This document shows, piece by piece, positions 22,801-30,076 of a stretch of 64,000 bases of DNA. Positions within the stretch are counted from its first letter, which is position 1, and each line of letters opens with the position of its first letter. The DNA comes from Gnetum montanum. Its lineage: Eukaryota > Streptophyta > Gnetopsida > Gnetales > Gnetaceae. The DNA lies in NCBI GenBank assembly GCA_015680685.1, contig MNCI01023583.1:228618-292617 (forward strand), read 5' to 3'. The notes under the pieces are model-generated. The model ran no database searches and was not told the origin of the DNA. It saw only the letters and a program-made list of their open reading frames with translations. A program made the translations under genes and the position numbers.

Positions 22801-24763
22801 TTTGCAATCTTCTTTATTCTTGTAGATGGGAACAACAGTGCTTTTATCCAATTTTTAGGCATTTCTCCATCCTTCAAAATTTTGTTAAATAATTGCATTA
22901 ACCATGAAAACTCCTACATCTCCCAATGCTTTTCAAGCTTCTTTGGTAACAGTATCTAGTTCAACAACTTTGACATTTTTCATCTTAAACAAGGCTGTCT
23001 TCACTTTAAATAAGAAAAACTCATTAAACATACAAAAATAGGTATTATATAATTTCTTTCAACAATATAATTGAAATAAGCATTCATGCAACAAAGATAT
23101 ATGCCAAAGGAATCAAGTTCCAACCATCATGAAGCTTTTTAATTCATCACCAGCGTCATTGCCTTTATCTAATCTTGGGGTGACTGGTTAGGATAAGCAA
23201 CAAATTTAATTGCTACTTGGCTGCCCATGTAACATCATACTTAATTTATATTTTTTCAATGCCCTTGTTGGTACATGTAGACCTTATTGAAGCTTTTACA
23301 TGCATGTAGATAGATAGAATTCAACTTTAGTCATTTTTATAAACATAGATCCCTGTAAATCACAATATAACCCATTAAAATTAAACTATAACTTATTGAA
23401 ACTGGAAACCGGAATTATGCAAGTCTAACAAGCCTTACCAATAACGTACCATCTCATTAGCATTAACAATAAGCCAAACACTATAACCATAAGTCAAGGA
23501 TTGCCTACATCAAGATGCATTGTGATCTTATAAAATAAATCCTGTATGCCAGTGGAAGAACGCTAGCACTGCAAAGTCAATAGCTGTAAAATATCCCTGA
23601 TTTTTGTCAAATAATACATCTGGCAACCATGGGAACCAAACCAAAAGGCATTCAGCCTGAAGCATAATTTTGTGTAAAAATAAACATAGAATCTTCACAG
23701 AAGTAAAACATATTTTAAAAAAAAACAATGAGAAAATTATCGAAAGAAAGAGATGAAAAGGACAAGGGGAGAACTCTTCCGAAGCAGTCAACTATGGGCC
23801 CTATCGTGTTGACATCAAGGGCCGAGATTGAAATATTACCGGAAAACATGAGGCGTCACACCAAAATTTCGCACACCTTTGAATAGTTTTACCTTTTATG
23901 TACCAGATTAAGTTTCTGGAATCTATCATTTGTGTGCAATAGAAGGGATAGGTAGTGCACTGAATGTTCCAATTCAATTACAAAAATTTCAGTGAAATGC
24001 TTACAGATAAGCATGATATAAGTTTGTGATATGCTATAAAAACTTGACAAAGTCCTGTCTCTCTGAGGAAAAATTTATCATCTTGATTTAGTATTTACTA
24101 TCATCTTGATCAATTTAGTATTTACTATCATCTTGATCTGCTGCCATGGTATTTAGTATGCTACGTTATTTGAATGGGTAGTTTTCTTGAAATAAATGCA
24201 TCCAATAACAGATTCCGTTAATTTTGAAAAACAGTCTCCGAAAATATTCTTTATAAATTAGTCAAATTAGAACTTTATAATTGTACTTGAAAGCTTTCAA
24301 ATCAAAAAGTATTGCCCCTAGGATAGCACCTCACTGTTAAAAATAGATGCAAAATTTAAACGAGATGCACAGCAATACCGTTAAGAACATGCAAGTCCAA
24401 AGTATCCACGTCAACGCCAGCGTCTAAATACTCGGAAAAGAAGTGGGCGGGGGAATCAACATGCGTCCCTGTGTGAGACCCCAATTTAAAAGCCGAGACA
24501 TTTGCAAAGGAGCCGTTCTTCATGCTGGAGACCAGCCACCAGAAATCCGCTCCCAGACCTTCCGCGGAACGAAATATCGGCAAGTCTTCTCTATAAGCAT
24601 GCGTTATATCAATGATTCTGCCGCTTCGCTTCGCTTCAACGCCTAAGCTCACGGCCGCTTCGCATGTTCCCGATCCTGTAAATGTTTCCGCAAAAACGCA
24701 CGCGCAGCGTAACATAATTGTAATCAAAAAGCTTAATCTCTTCAGCTTCATCAGCGTTGCCAT
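7735..24763 (-). CDS. CYCLASE-family (kynurenine formamidase-like) metal-dependent hydrolase, copy A
   Basis: A spliced gene: exons 24,379-24,763, 21,007-21,051, 19,491-19,563, 18,863-18,960, a missing exon 5, and 7,735-7,860. Every visible junction is GT-AG and the phases fit. The protein starts [10 protein letters not shown], the first in-frame ATG, in a good context (ACCATGG). Residues about 8-25 are hydrophobic and look like a signal peptide, as in plant CYCLASE proteins, which are extracellular. Exon 1 holds the family's metal-binding motif [11 protein letters not shown] (residues 97-107: His97, His101, Asp103, His107). Later exons give [36 protein letters not shown], and the C-terminal VHCLPLRL and SPVRCILIE blocks. 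The family fold is PF04199; the substrate in plants is uncertain. Exon 5 is inside the N gap at 18,045-18,412. All other exons are open, so the copy may be functional. Intron 5 holds two LINEs. Confidence 0.92.
7861..9206. other. intron 5 proximal segment, copy A, no gene
   Basis: AT-rich intron DNA between exon 6 and the LINE insertion, about 1 percent different from its unit B counterpart (35,862-37,203). An open minus frame at 7,905-8,219 contains DDLLAAF, faintly like part of exon 5, but lacks conserved splice sites and the true exon 5 lies elsewhere. Nothing else was recognised. Confidence 0.5.
9232..9869 (+). pseudogene. LINE ORF1-like frame, unit A
   Basis: The frame starts [14 protein letters not shown], an opening typical of plant LINE ORF1. 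It is Gly/Pro-rich, has a TAG near 9,343, ends at 9,654, and continues in another frame to 9,869. No zinc knuckle or RRM could be recognised. Its terminal TGA overlaps the ATG of ORF2 (ATGA at 9,866-9,869), which suggests coupled translation in the active parent. It is not functional. Confidence 0.6.
9866..13038 (+). pseudogene. LINE ORF2: AP endonuclease, reverse transcriptase, zf-RVT, unit A
   Basis: It begins [17 protein letters not shown], the APE-type endonuclease N-terminus, with CLQETK following. The linker before RT has [13 protein letters not shown] blocks: [10 protein letters not shown] near 11,150, [50 protein letters not shown] and YADD at 11,824. The zf-RVT (CPLCMAG then HFAQEC) is at about 12,715-12,765. 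Many stops and frame changes interrupt it. In the active parent this protein would nick target DNA and prime reverse transcription from it. Confidence 0.9.
13039..14300 (+). pseudogene. LINE C-terminal extension with coiled coil, unit A
   Basis: The open stretch 13,114-13,686 is in the same frame as the zf-RVT, separated only by three stops that could be decayed sense codons. It contains no RNase H signature. After about 13,860 a different frame encodes a Glu/Lys/Arg/Gln-rich heptad-like region ([20 protein letters not shown], then [14 protein letters not shown]), then [15 protein letters not shown] do not recognise this as a standard LINE domain. It could be ORF2 continued across a frameshift, a third ORF, or sequence captured from a host gene. 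Confidence 0.55.
14543..14566 (+). other. G-run cluster in LINE 3' UTR (possible G-quadruplex)
   Basis: Four or more runs of at least four G lie within 24 bases, about 155 bases before the poly(A). The unit B copy has the same cluster at 42,556-42,584. Many L1 elements carry G-quadruplex motifs in the 3' UTR. Here it is a sequence-based prediction only. Confidence 0.55.
14732..15999. other. intron 5 mid segment, copy A, no gene
   Basis: AT-rich DNA between the LINE target duplication and the SINE, matching 42,749-44,003 in unit B. No coding frame, RNA gene or mobile element was recognised. Confidence 0.4.
16000..16164 (+). mobile_element. SINE, 165 bp, unit A intron 5
   Basis: Flanked by perfect 14-bp target duplications TAAACAATCCTCAT (15,986-15,999 and 16,165-16,178). 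The body has an A-box-like string near the 5' end (ATAATGGTAAGGTGC) and a B-box-like string (ATGGGTTTGGACCTAG) about 40 bases later, typical of tRNA-derived SINEs. A homologous element in minus orientation is at 27,174-27,342. It is shared with unit B (44,004-44,170). Confidence 0.8.
16330..18044 (-). mobile_element. 5'-truncated L1-type LINE, minus strand, unit A
   Basis: Minus-strand translation gives RT blocks ([19 protein letters not shown] near 17,940; [17 protein letters not shown] near 17,475; [19 protein letters not shown] near 17,350) and a zf-RVT region ([20 protein letters not shown] near 16,700). The endonuclease is absent. It has frameshifts and stops and is distinct from the 5.5-kb LINE. 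Its 5' part runs into the N gap. It lies in intron 5 in the same orientation as the cyclase gene. Confidence 0.85.
18045..18412. other. assembly gap (368 N) hiding exon 5 of copy A
   Basis: The flanks match unit B positions 46,349 and 47,126, so about 776 bp of unit B (46,350-47,125) has no counterpart. That interval holds the 5' end of the minus-strand LINE, the intron 5 donor, exon 5 (46,758-46,828) and part of intron 4. The stated gap length is therefore probably too short. Confidence 0.9.
18863..18960 (-). CDS. cyclase-like gene copy A, exon 4
   Basis: This 98-nt exon encodes [18 protein letters not shown], then [15 protein letters not shown]. The acceptor is TATAG before ACGTC and the donor is GTCG before GTAAGAG. 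Copy B has Phe in place of Tyr in SSYVGF. Confidence 0.93.
19491..19563 (-). CDS. cyclase-like gene copy A, exon 3
   Basis: This 73-nt exon encodes [18 protein letters not shown] and RTLNTDR (the last codon is split). The acceptor is GGCAG before CAAATG and the donor is GATAG before GTAAGT. It matches the family block EVMxSLxIPxGVxRVLFRTxNTDR. It is identical in copy B. Confidence 0.9.
19942..20128 (+). mobile_element. second SINE type, 187 bp, copy A intron 2
   Basis: Flanked by perfect 13-bp target duplications TAATGTACCCACT (19,929-19,941 and 20,129-20,141). Internal A-box-like (GTGGTTAGCTCATTG) and B-box-like (GATTTCCAGTTTCACAC) strings suggest a tRNA-derived SINE unrelated to the 165-bp family. 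The orientation call rests on these boxes. Confidence 0.7.
21007..21051 (-). CDS. cyclase-like gene copy A, exon 2
   Basis: This 45-nt exon encodes [15 protein letters not shown] with the flanking split codons. The acceptor is AACAG before GGCC and the donor is ACAG before GTATAA. It matches the xALLVDVPRxxNIT block of plant CYCLASE proteins. It is identical in copy B. Confidence 0.9.
21470..22990 (-). mobile_element. RTE-clade LINE fragment, copy A intron 1
   Basis: Minus-strand translation in broken frames gives an RTE-type [15 protein letters not shown] near 22,830, [19 protein letters not shown] near 22,700, [21 protein letters not shown] near 22,600, [20 protein letters not shown] near 22,370. 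The 3' end on the + strand reads TTTGTCCCAACAAAATAGGG preceded by ATC repeats, the usual end of plant RTE elements. The 5' half and endonuclease are missing. A single N at 22,479 is flanked by a duplicated tract of about 53 bp. Confidence 0.85.
24379..24763 (-). CDS. cyclase-like gene copy A, exon 1
   Basis: This 385-nt exon encodes residues 1-128 plus the first base of Gly129: signal peptide, the SGRIIDITH entry motif, a SMKNGS motif, the HxGTHxDxPxH metal site and DLHVLNG. It ends AACG before GTATTG. The frame stays open past the donor by chance to 24,356. Compared with copy B it has Phe64-Arg65 instead of Gly-Gly, Ala106 instead of the usual Gly in the metal motif, and Val117 instead of Tyr. 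Confidence 0.93.
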
Positions 24764-25330
24764 GGTTTGGCTCTCTTTCTTCCCTACCGATGCAATTCGA
24801 TTGAAGAGGCCGTGCAAAAACAAACATCCTACGATAAATCATTCATGTAATGGATATTTCAGTGCTTCCCAGCTGCCGTCATCCAGTAAGAAACGATGCT
24901 AGCAAAACCTTTGAATACGTTCGCTTCACAGATGGACGGTCCAGATCTTCGTGACGGGAATGAATTTTATTCGGCATTTTACTCCCTCTGTTGCCTGAAA
25001 ATCAAGATTTCCGTTGCGAAGGGCCAGTCAACGATGCCTTCGGATCAGATTTTCCACGCAGGCCTTTCCGCCATTTAAATTGCTTTGATTCGACGGCCGG
25101 AAAGGTAACTACTGTGTAGCTGCAAGCCTCTATGGAAGGCTACATGACATCAAAATGAATAATGAACAGCCATACTCGAATTCTCGACGTGTCTTGGATA
25201 GTGAAATAGGATCTGATGATTAAGGTAGCTTCCAAGAACTTCACTAATTTATTTCACAGGTACACTCAAATGCGGGAAAAAAACAAACTGGATGCAAGTT
25301 TCTTCTTGTATGCTTGACTCAAATTCCAAA
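24764..25330 (-). promoter_or_regulatory. 5' flank of cyclase-like copy A, higher-GC proximal region
   Basis: About 300 bp directly upstream of the ATG (to about 25,140) is less AT-rich than its surroundings and is well kept between the two units (the second at 53,324-53,880). This fits a 5' UTR and proximal promoter, but I found no convincing TATA box or specific factor site. This is inference from position and conservation. Confidence 0.4.
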
Positions 25331-27159
25331 AAAGCTTCGCAAGAATTGCTTATTGCTTTAGACTGCTGTTAGGAATCAAAATTAATGTGCAGAAATTTTA
25401 AATCATTATGTTAGAAATTGAAATATAGCTGCATTCTATGATATATATAGTATAATTAGAATTTTATACTTGCCTGCATGAAACTTATAACTATTATGAT
25501 ATACTTAAGTTGTGTTGGTTGTATGTCTACTCAACCAAGGTGTGTGGTATGGGGCCTCTAGTGTAAAAAGCAAATTTTGGAAAATAATAGTGGGTAATGG
25601 ATAAATTTGGTAGCTACCACACATATGAGAGGCTAGTTCTAAGAATTCTCCTATAGGGGATTCTATGTTACTCACAATTTCTTCAACCAATGTTGAAATT
25701 TTTGCTTTTTCAATTAATGCATAAATTTATCTTGATTTTCAAAATGTAGATTTACAAGCTAGTGAGCAAAAAATTTGTGATGCACTTTTCTAGTCATATT
25801 GATGCAACTAAAACTAGTTGCTAATCTTACATCATGATATGTGTTCATCCAATTTTGGATTACCTACCTCATTGAAATATCACTTTGTAGTTAAATAATG
25901 TAATGAAAAAACATGACATTCAAGCCCTTCATGTGAAGTATGATTCTTGTTTTTTTTTTTATTGCTTGTTGAGCTAAGCAATGCTTAATATTGTAATATG
26001 TCTCAAATATAGGGACATTTATACATAAGCATGCAGTGCTAATAATTTGTAAGTGAACTCTAAACTTTGATGTCTATTCTAAAAAATAGTCTAAAATTTC
26101 ATGTTTTGTTGAGCAATTTAAAATTTTTTTGATTTTTGAAAAAGCTCAACAAAAAACTTTTCATCTTCTTGGTCCTATTAAGTATAGTGAATTTGTTTCT
26201 ACAACATTTGGGATTCATAAACATTTTTTTTTTGTTGGAATCAAATTTTTCTATCTTTCAAAAGGAATTGGTATTACAATCAAATGGGAACACTTATATT
26301 CATCCAATTACATATTATAACCTTCCTAGTTCTTGCCACCTTTATCATTGTGAAGGACATTTGTTTAATATTTATCCTTTTTTACTCAAGAAAAATATGT
26401 CTAGGAAAAAAATGTGTTGAAGATAAAAAAACAATTTGAAATTGAAGATATCAAAAATCAATTTAATGTCAATCATAAGTAACATCCAATGGTAATAAAA
26501 AAAACCTAAAGAAAATAGAAGATTCTAAGAATATTTTTATTAGTACTACAAAAATTATTAATGAGATTGAACAAATAACTCAAAAATTAAAACTCATGCT
26601 GACAAGTAGGCTATAGCTAATGGTAAAGACTCTTAATGTAAAATCAATCATAATGGATAATATGATAGAAAATTTATGCCATTATTTTCTATTAGAACTT
26701 CCTTTTCTACAAAATTTGGTATTTTGCCAAAGCTTTCTATTACTATTTTGAATCATTTTGCTATTTTAAGTTCAAGTACAAATGTTGAAAGTGATGTAAA
26801 TATTGTTAGGACTAGGATCGACATTCCTACTAATAATTAATTTTCCTCTCTTGATTTTTCAAAACATTATTTGTAAGGTTATACATAACTCCTAAAATTG
26901 AAAAGTTTTTTTTTCCATGTTGGTTGTTGTATAACATGATTTTGTACTCAATGTTAAGCATGTGATGTATTTTGAATTTTTTGCTTATTATTAATAATAT
27001 TTTTTGGGGTTCAAGGTAATGCTATGGAGTAAAAAATAAAATATCTAAGAACACATTCTCAAGTACGATACAAATTAAATTCACAGGAAAACAACATATT
27101 TATCAACTTTTATTTCTCATCACATACAATGTCAATTAGTAAGACATGATTCAATATAA
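25331..27159. other. upstream AT-rich DNA, unit A, no gene
   Basis: Very AT-rich, with short open frames near 26,130-26,420 that I cannot assign. They could be remains of an old element. It matches 53,881-55,920 in unit B with several small indels. Confidence 0.4.
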
Positions 27160-27173
27160 ACTATCTTATATTT

Positions 27174-27342
27174 AAAGGATCATCACCTAGAGCCACAGTG
27201 TTCATCCTACTAAGTGAGGTCTTGGGAGGGTTAGTAGATGAGCAAAAACCTATCCTTCTTGTGTGGCTATGCCTAGGCTTGAACCCAGGTCTTTGACCTC
27301 AGAAATGAGCACCTTATCATTACTCCAAATGATGGTCCCTAC
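27174..27342 (-). mobile_element. SINE of the same family, minus strand, upstream of copy A
   Basis: Its reverse complement aligns along its length with the SINE at 16,000-16,164 (ATAAGGTGCTC, then CCTGGGTTCAAGCCTAGGC, then CATCTACTAACCCTCC). Possible imperfect target duplications ACTATCTTATATTT and ACTATCTTGGATTT flank it. In unit B most of the element is deleted and only about 40 bases of its 5' end remain near 55,938. Confidence 0.7.
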
Positions 27343-28257
27343 ACTATCTTGGATTTGAAATAGAGAAATGGATTCAAATTTCCTAAGAGGAAAGGACACA
27401 TCACTATATTGTCAAAAATAAAATTAAAGATGGACATCACAAGTTTCTATAAAGTTGTGAAATCTTTGATTAATTGTAGCTCATCAAGTAAGCCAATTCA
27501 ATATCAAATCACTTATGTAATAGTGTACATAATAATATCTTTGTATTGATTTTCTTAAGGATAATATGTCATTTGTTGCTAATTCTTGGCTCATATAGAA
27601 AATGAAAATTTTATATTTGGATTTCCACTTTCATTCAACTTTACAAAGAGAGAGAAAAGTGGAAATATCTAACAGCTAAATAGGGTGGATATAACATTTC
27701 CTTTATTCTTTTTTACTGATTTAAACAAGATTTTTAGCCTAATTTTTGGATCTTGTTTTGATATTATATGATATGATTTTTTCAATTTATGCATTTGTTG
27801 GAAATGACATGGTACACCCAGTAATTTAATGATATTCTTCAAGTGATACTAAGATGTGATTATGCCTTTATCAATGAAATTTCTACTACCCATTCCATAT
27901 GAGTTTTCTTCGTTCTAAAGGTTTAAGAACATAATAAAATTCAATTTCAATTTCAATTTCATAAAACCTCTTCATTTATTGATCATTAAAGATGAGAATT
28001 TTTTGTTCAAGAATTTTATTTTTTATTTTTCACATCTATATTTTTCTTCTCCAATTTTTTACATCTATATTTTTATTTACTATGTTCATTTTTACCATCA
28101 TCCATGCTCTTGTTTTCTCTTTAAACCTATTTTAACTAGTTTATTCTTTCCCTTTCTTGTTTTCTTCACAAAATTTTGAATTTTCTTTTAATGACTAATT
28201 GTTGAGTGGGAAACAAATAGTGATATGTCTTAGATCATTACTTTTGTTTGGTCTTAT

Positions 28258-28300
28258 ATATATGTATGTATGAATGAATGCGTGTGTGTGTGTTGTGGAA
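28258..28300 (+). repeat. TA/TGTA/TGAA/TG microsatellite, unit A
   Basis: Compound short repeat TATATATATGTATGTATGAA then TGAATG and (GT)n. The unit B allele near 56,980-57,030 has extra TGTA and TGAA units and a (GGGT)n end. Confidence 0.8.
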
Positions 28301-28392
28301 CTTGAAACTTTATTTAACCATATTTATACCCCACAAAGACATATAGTTAAATTAGAGCTTTATATTTTAGGATTGTCCAATAGAATCAAACT

Positions 28393-29375
28393 TGATAAGA
28401 GCGGTTACTCTAGCAGTTATTCTAATTATTAGAGCAATTACTCTAGCAGTTACTCTAATTATTAGAGTGGTTACTCTAGCAATTACTCTAGTAGTTATTC
28501 TAATTATTAGAGTAACTACTCTAGTGGTTACTTTAGCAGTTATTCTAATTATTAGAGTAGTTGCTCTCAAGCCTATAAATACAGTGCCTAGGCGCACAAT
28601 TGGGGAGAAGTCTTTTAGTAGTCAAGTAGCGAAACTCTTGTAGTCTGTTTGAAAGTTAGAGTATTTTCCAAGTGCCTGCAATAGGAAGTCTAAGTGTGGA
28701 CGGATCTTTATTCGAGCATTGTGTACATAAGCACACCTTGTGTACGACAATAAAGACGAGCTCTTCAATTCATCCTTATAGCACTTGAGATTTGTTTTCT
28801 TACGCATTTTTTATTTTATTTTCTTATGCATTTATTTTATGCACTTTACATTTCTATTATTAGCACAGCAATTCATTTTGATCAATTAAGCAAATCGTTA
28901 AATTACACAAGCACGACCACTTCGAGAATGCGTGTAACGCTTGGTAACTCAGTAACGATTAGTCTTTGGTAATCCCAGCAATGTTGCACTGGTTCAGGAT
29001 GTGTACGGCNGTCTTTGGTAATCCCAGCAATGTTGCACTGGTTCAAGATGTGTACGGCAAGTGGGAATGGATGCTGGTGTTAGGATTAGTTAGAACTTAG
29101 TTAATAAGTAGTTAAGTTAAATTAGTCACTTAGTTACCTCTCTCCTTCCCTACTAACAGAGGACATAAAAACATTAAAGCTATAAAAATCATATACCTCA
29201 AGCTTACTTAACCATACAATCATGACATACAGGTAAGCTTGGGAAGACAAAGATCAACCAACCCGTCCTTGTTCCACAAGGGTGCATAATCCCTTAGTTC
29301 TTGGAATTTGACTGGATCGTGCGTGGAATGCTCATATTTGTATGTTTGAGCGTAGGGGTACCTCGTCGCTCATCA
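28393..29375 (+). mobile_element. solo LTR with 5-bp target duplication, unit A only
   Basis: It starts TGATAAGAGCGG and ends CGCTCATCA, flanked by AAACT on both sides (28,388-28,392 and 29,376-29,380). Unit B has an uninterrupted site with one AAACT (57,117-57,121). It contains a TATA box (28,574-28,581), an AATAAA signal (28,749-28,754) and an end (GCGTAGGGGTACCT) shared with the Athila-like LTR at 57,248-58,152. No internal domain remains, so it arose by LTR-LTR recombination after the duplication. A 48-bp repeat around the N at 29,010 inflates its length. Confidence 0.93.
28401..28565 (+). repeat. minisatellite in U3 of the solo LTR
   Basis: Four copies of TCTAATTATTAGAG at 28,421, 28,454, 28,499 and 28,544 (spacings 33, 45, 45), separated by variants of GGTTACTCTAGCAGTTA. 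Each core is nearly self-complementary. It sits just upstream of the TATA box, where LTR enhancers lie. Long open frames on both strands here are by-products of the repeat. Confidence 0.85.
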
Positions 29376-30025
29376 AAACTCATAACTTGGAGTTTCCAAA
29401 TTAAGAGTATTATATTTAGGATATTACATCATATTAACAACTTATTTCTCCTAAGCAACATAACCTTCATTCTCCATTGCCTTCTTATTTTTCCTTAAGT
29501 GTACCCTAGCATATTCCACCAATAATTTAGGGTGAAATTCTCATTGTTTTGACTATATCTCATTTTATTCCTTTACACTTTATTAGAAAAATCAACAAAA
29601 ATATATACATGAAAAATAGTAAAAATTATAGAAGAATGGAAAATAGGTAAGAATAAAGAAAACTTATATAAAGAATTTGAAGATATTAAAGAATAAAAGA
29701 TGATAAGAAATGTGAAAAGTATCAAAGAATAGAAAAGATATCAAAGAATATAGAAATTAATAAGATATGTGAAAGGTGTACCAAAAAATTGTAAACCAAA
29801 AAATTATAAAACAAAGTTGAAATGCACTTATCAATTCCTAATTCAAGATATCATACCTCCCCCACAATTAAACTCATGGGCAAGTATTCAGAAAATAGAC
29901 AATAGATCCCCAAGATCATATACTCTAGGTTTCTTATTTATTATCCATGTGATTTAGAATTTTATTTATTATCCCATGCAACATTGATGATAATCAAATT
30001 TTAATCATTAGGAGACACATATCTT

Positions 30026-30076
30026 NNNNACTACTCTAGTGGTTACTTTAGCAGTTATTCTAATTATTAGAGTAGN
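30026..30076. other. misplaced 46-bp tract between Ns
   Basis: Four Ns (30,026-30,029), a 46-bp tract (30,030-30,075) and one N (30,076). The tract is identical to 28,515-28,560 of the solo-LTR minisatellite and replaces about 50 bp found in unit A near 2,006-2,057. It is most likely an assembly artefact. Confidence 0.85.

Larger units (their letters stand above)
1525..29515. repeat. segmental tandem duplication, unit A
   Basis: Sequence from 1,525 (CCACCAATAAT) onward matches 29,516 onward in the same order and orientation as far as 57,247, an offset of about 27,991 bp at the left edge. The shared content is the gag-pro Ty3/gypsy derivative, all visible exons of the cyclase-like gene, the large LINE, two SINEs, the minus-strand LINE and the RTE fragment. 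Copies are mostly about 1-6 percent different by eye. Unit-A-specific features are the solo LTR at 28,393-29,375, the 368-N gap, a 27-bp duplication near 6,840-6,880, and a longer version of the SINE at 27.2 kb. Confidence 0.95.

Noticed and set aside
24443-25078. Plus-strand open frames around cyclase exon 1 and its 5' flank
   Set aside because: They are antisense to a well-supported exon and have no recognisable domain.
28401-28565. CRISPR-like repeat array
   Set aside because: Spacers are themselves related repeats, spacing is irregular, and the context is a plant LTR.
28392-28643. Long open frames on both strands with Ile/Val/Thr-rich products
   Set aside because: They arise from the 33-45 bp minisatellite in the solo LTR, have no domain and are open on both strands for the same reason.
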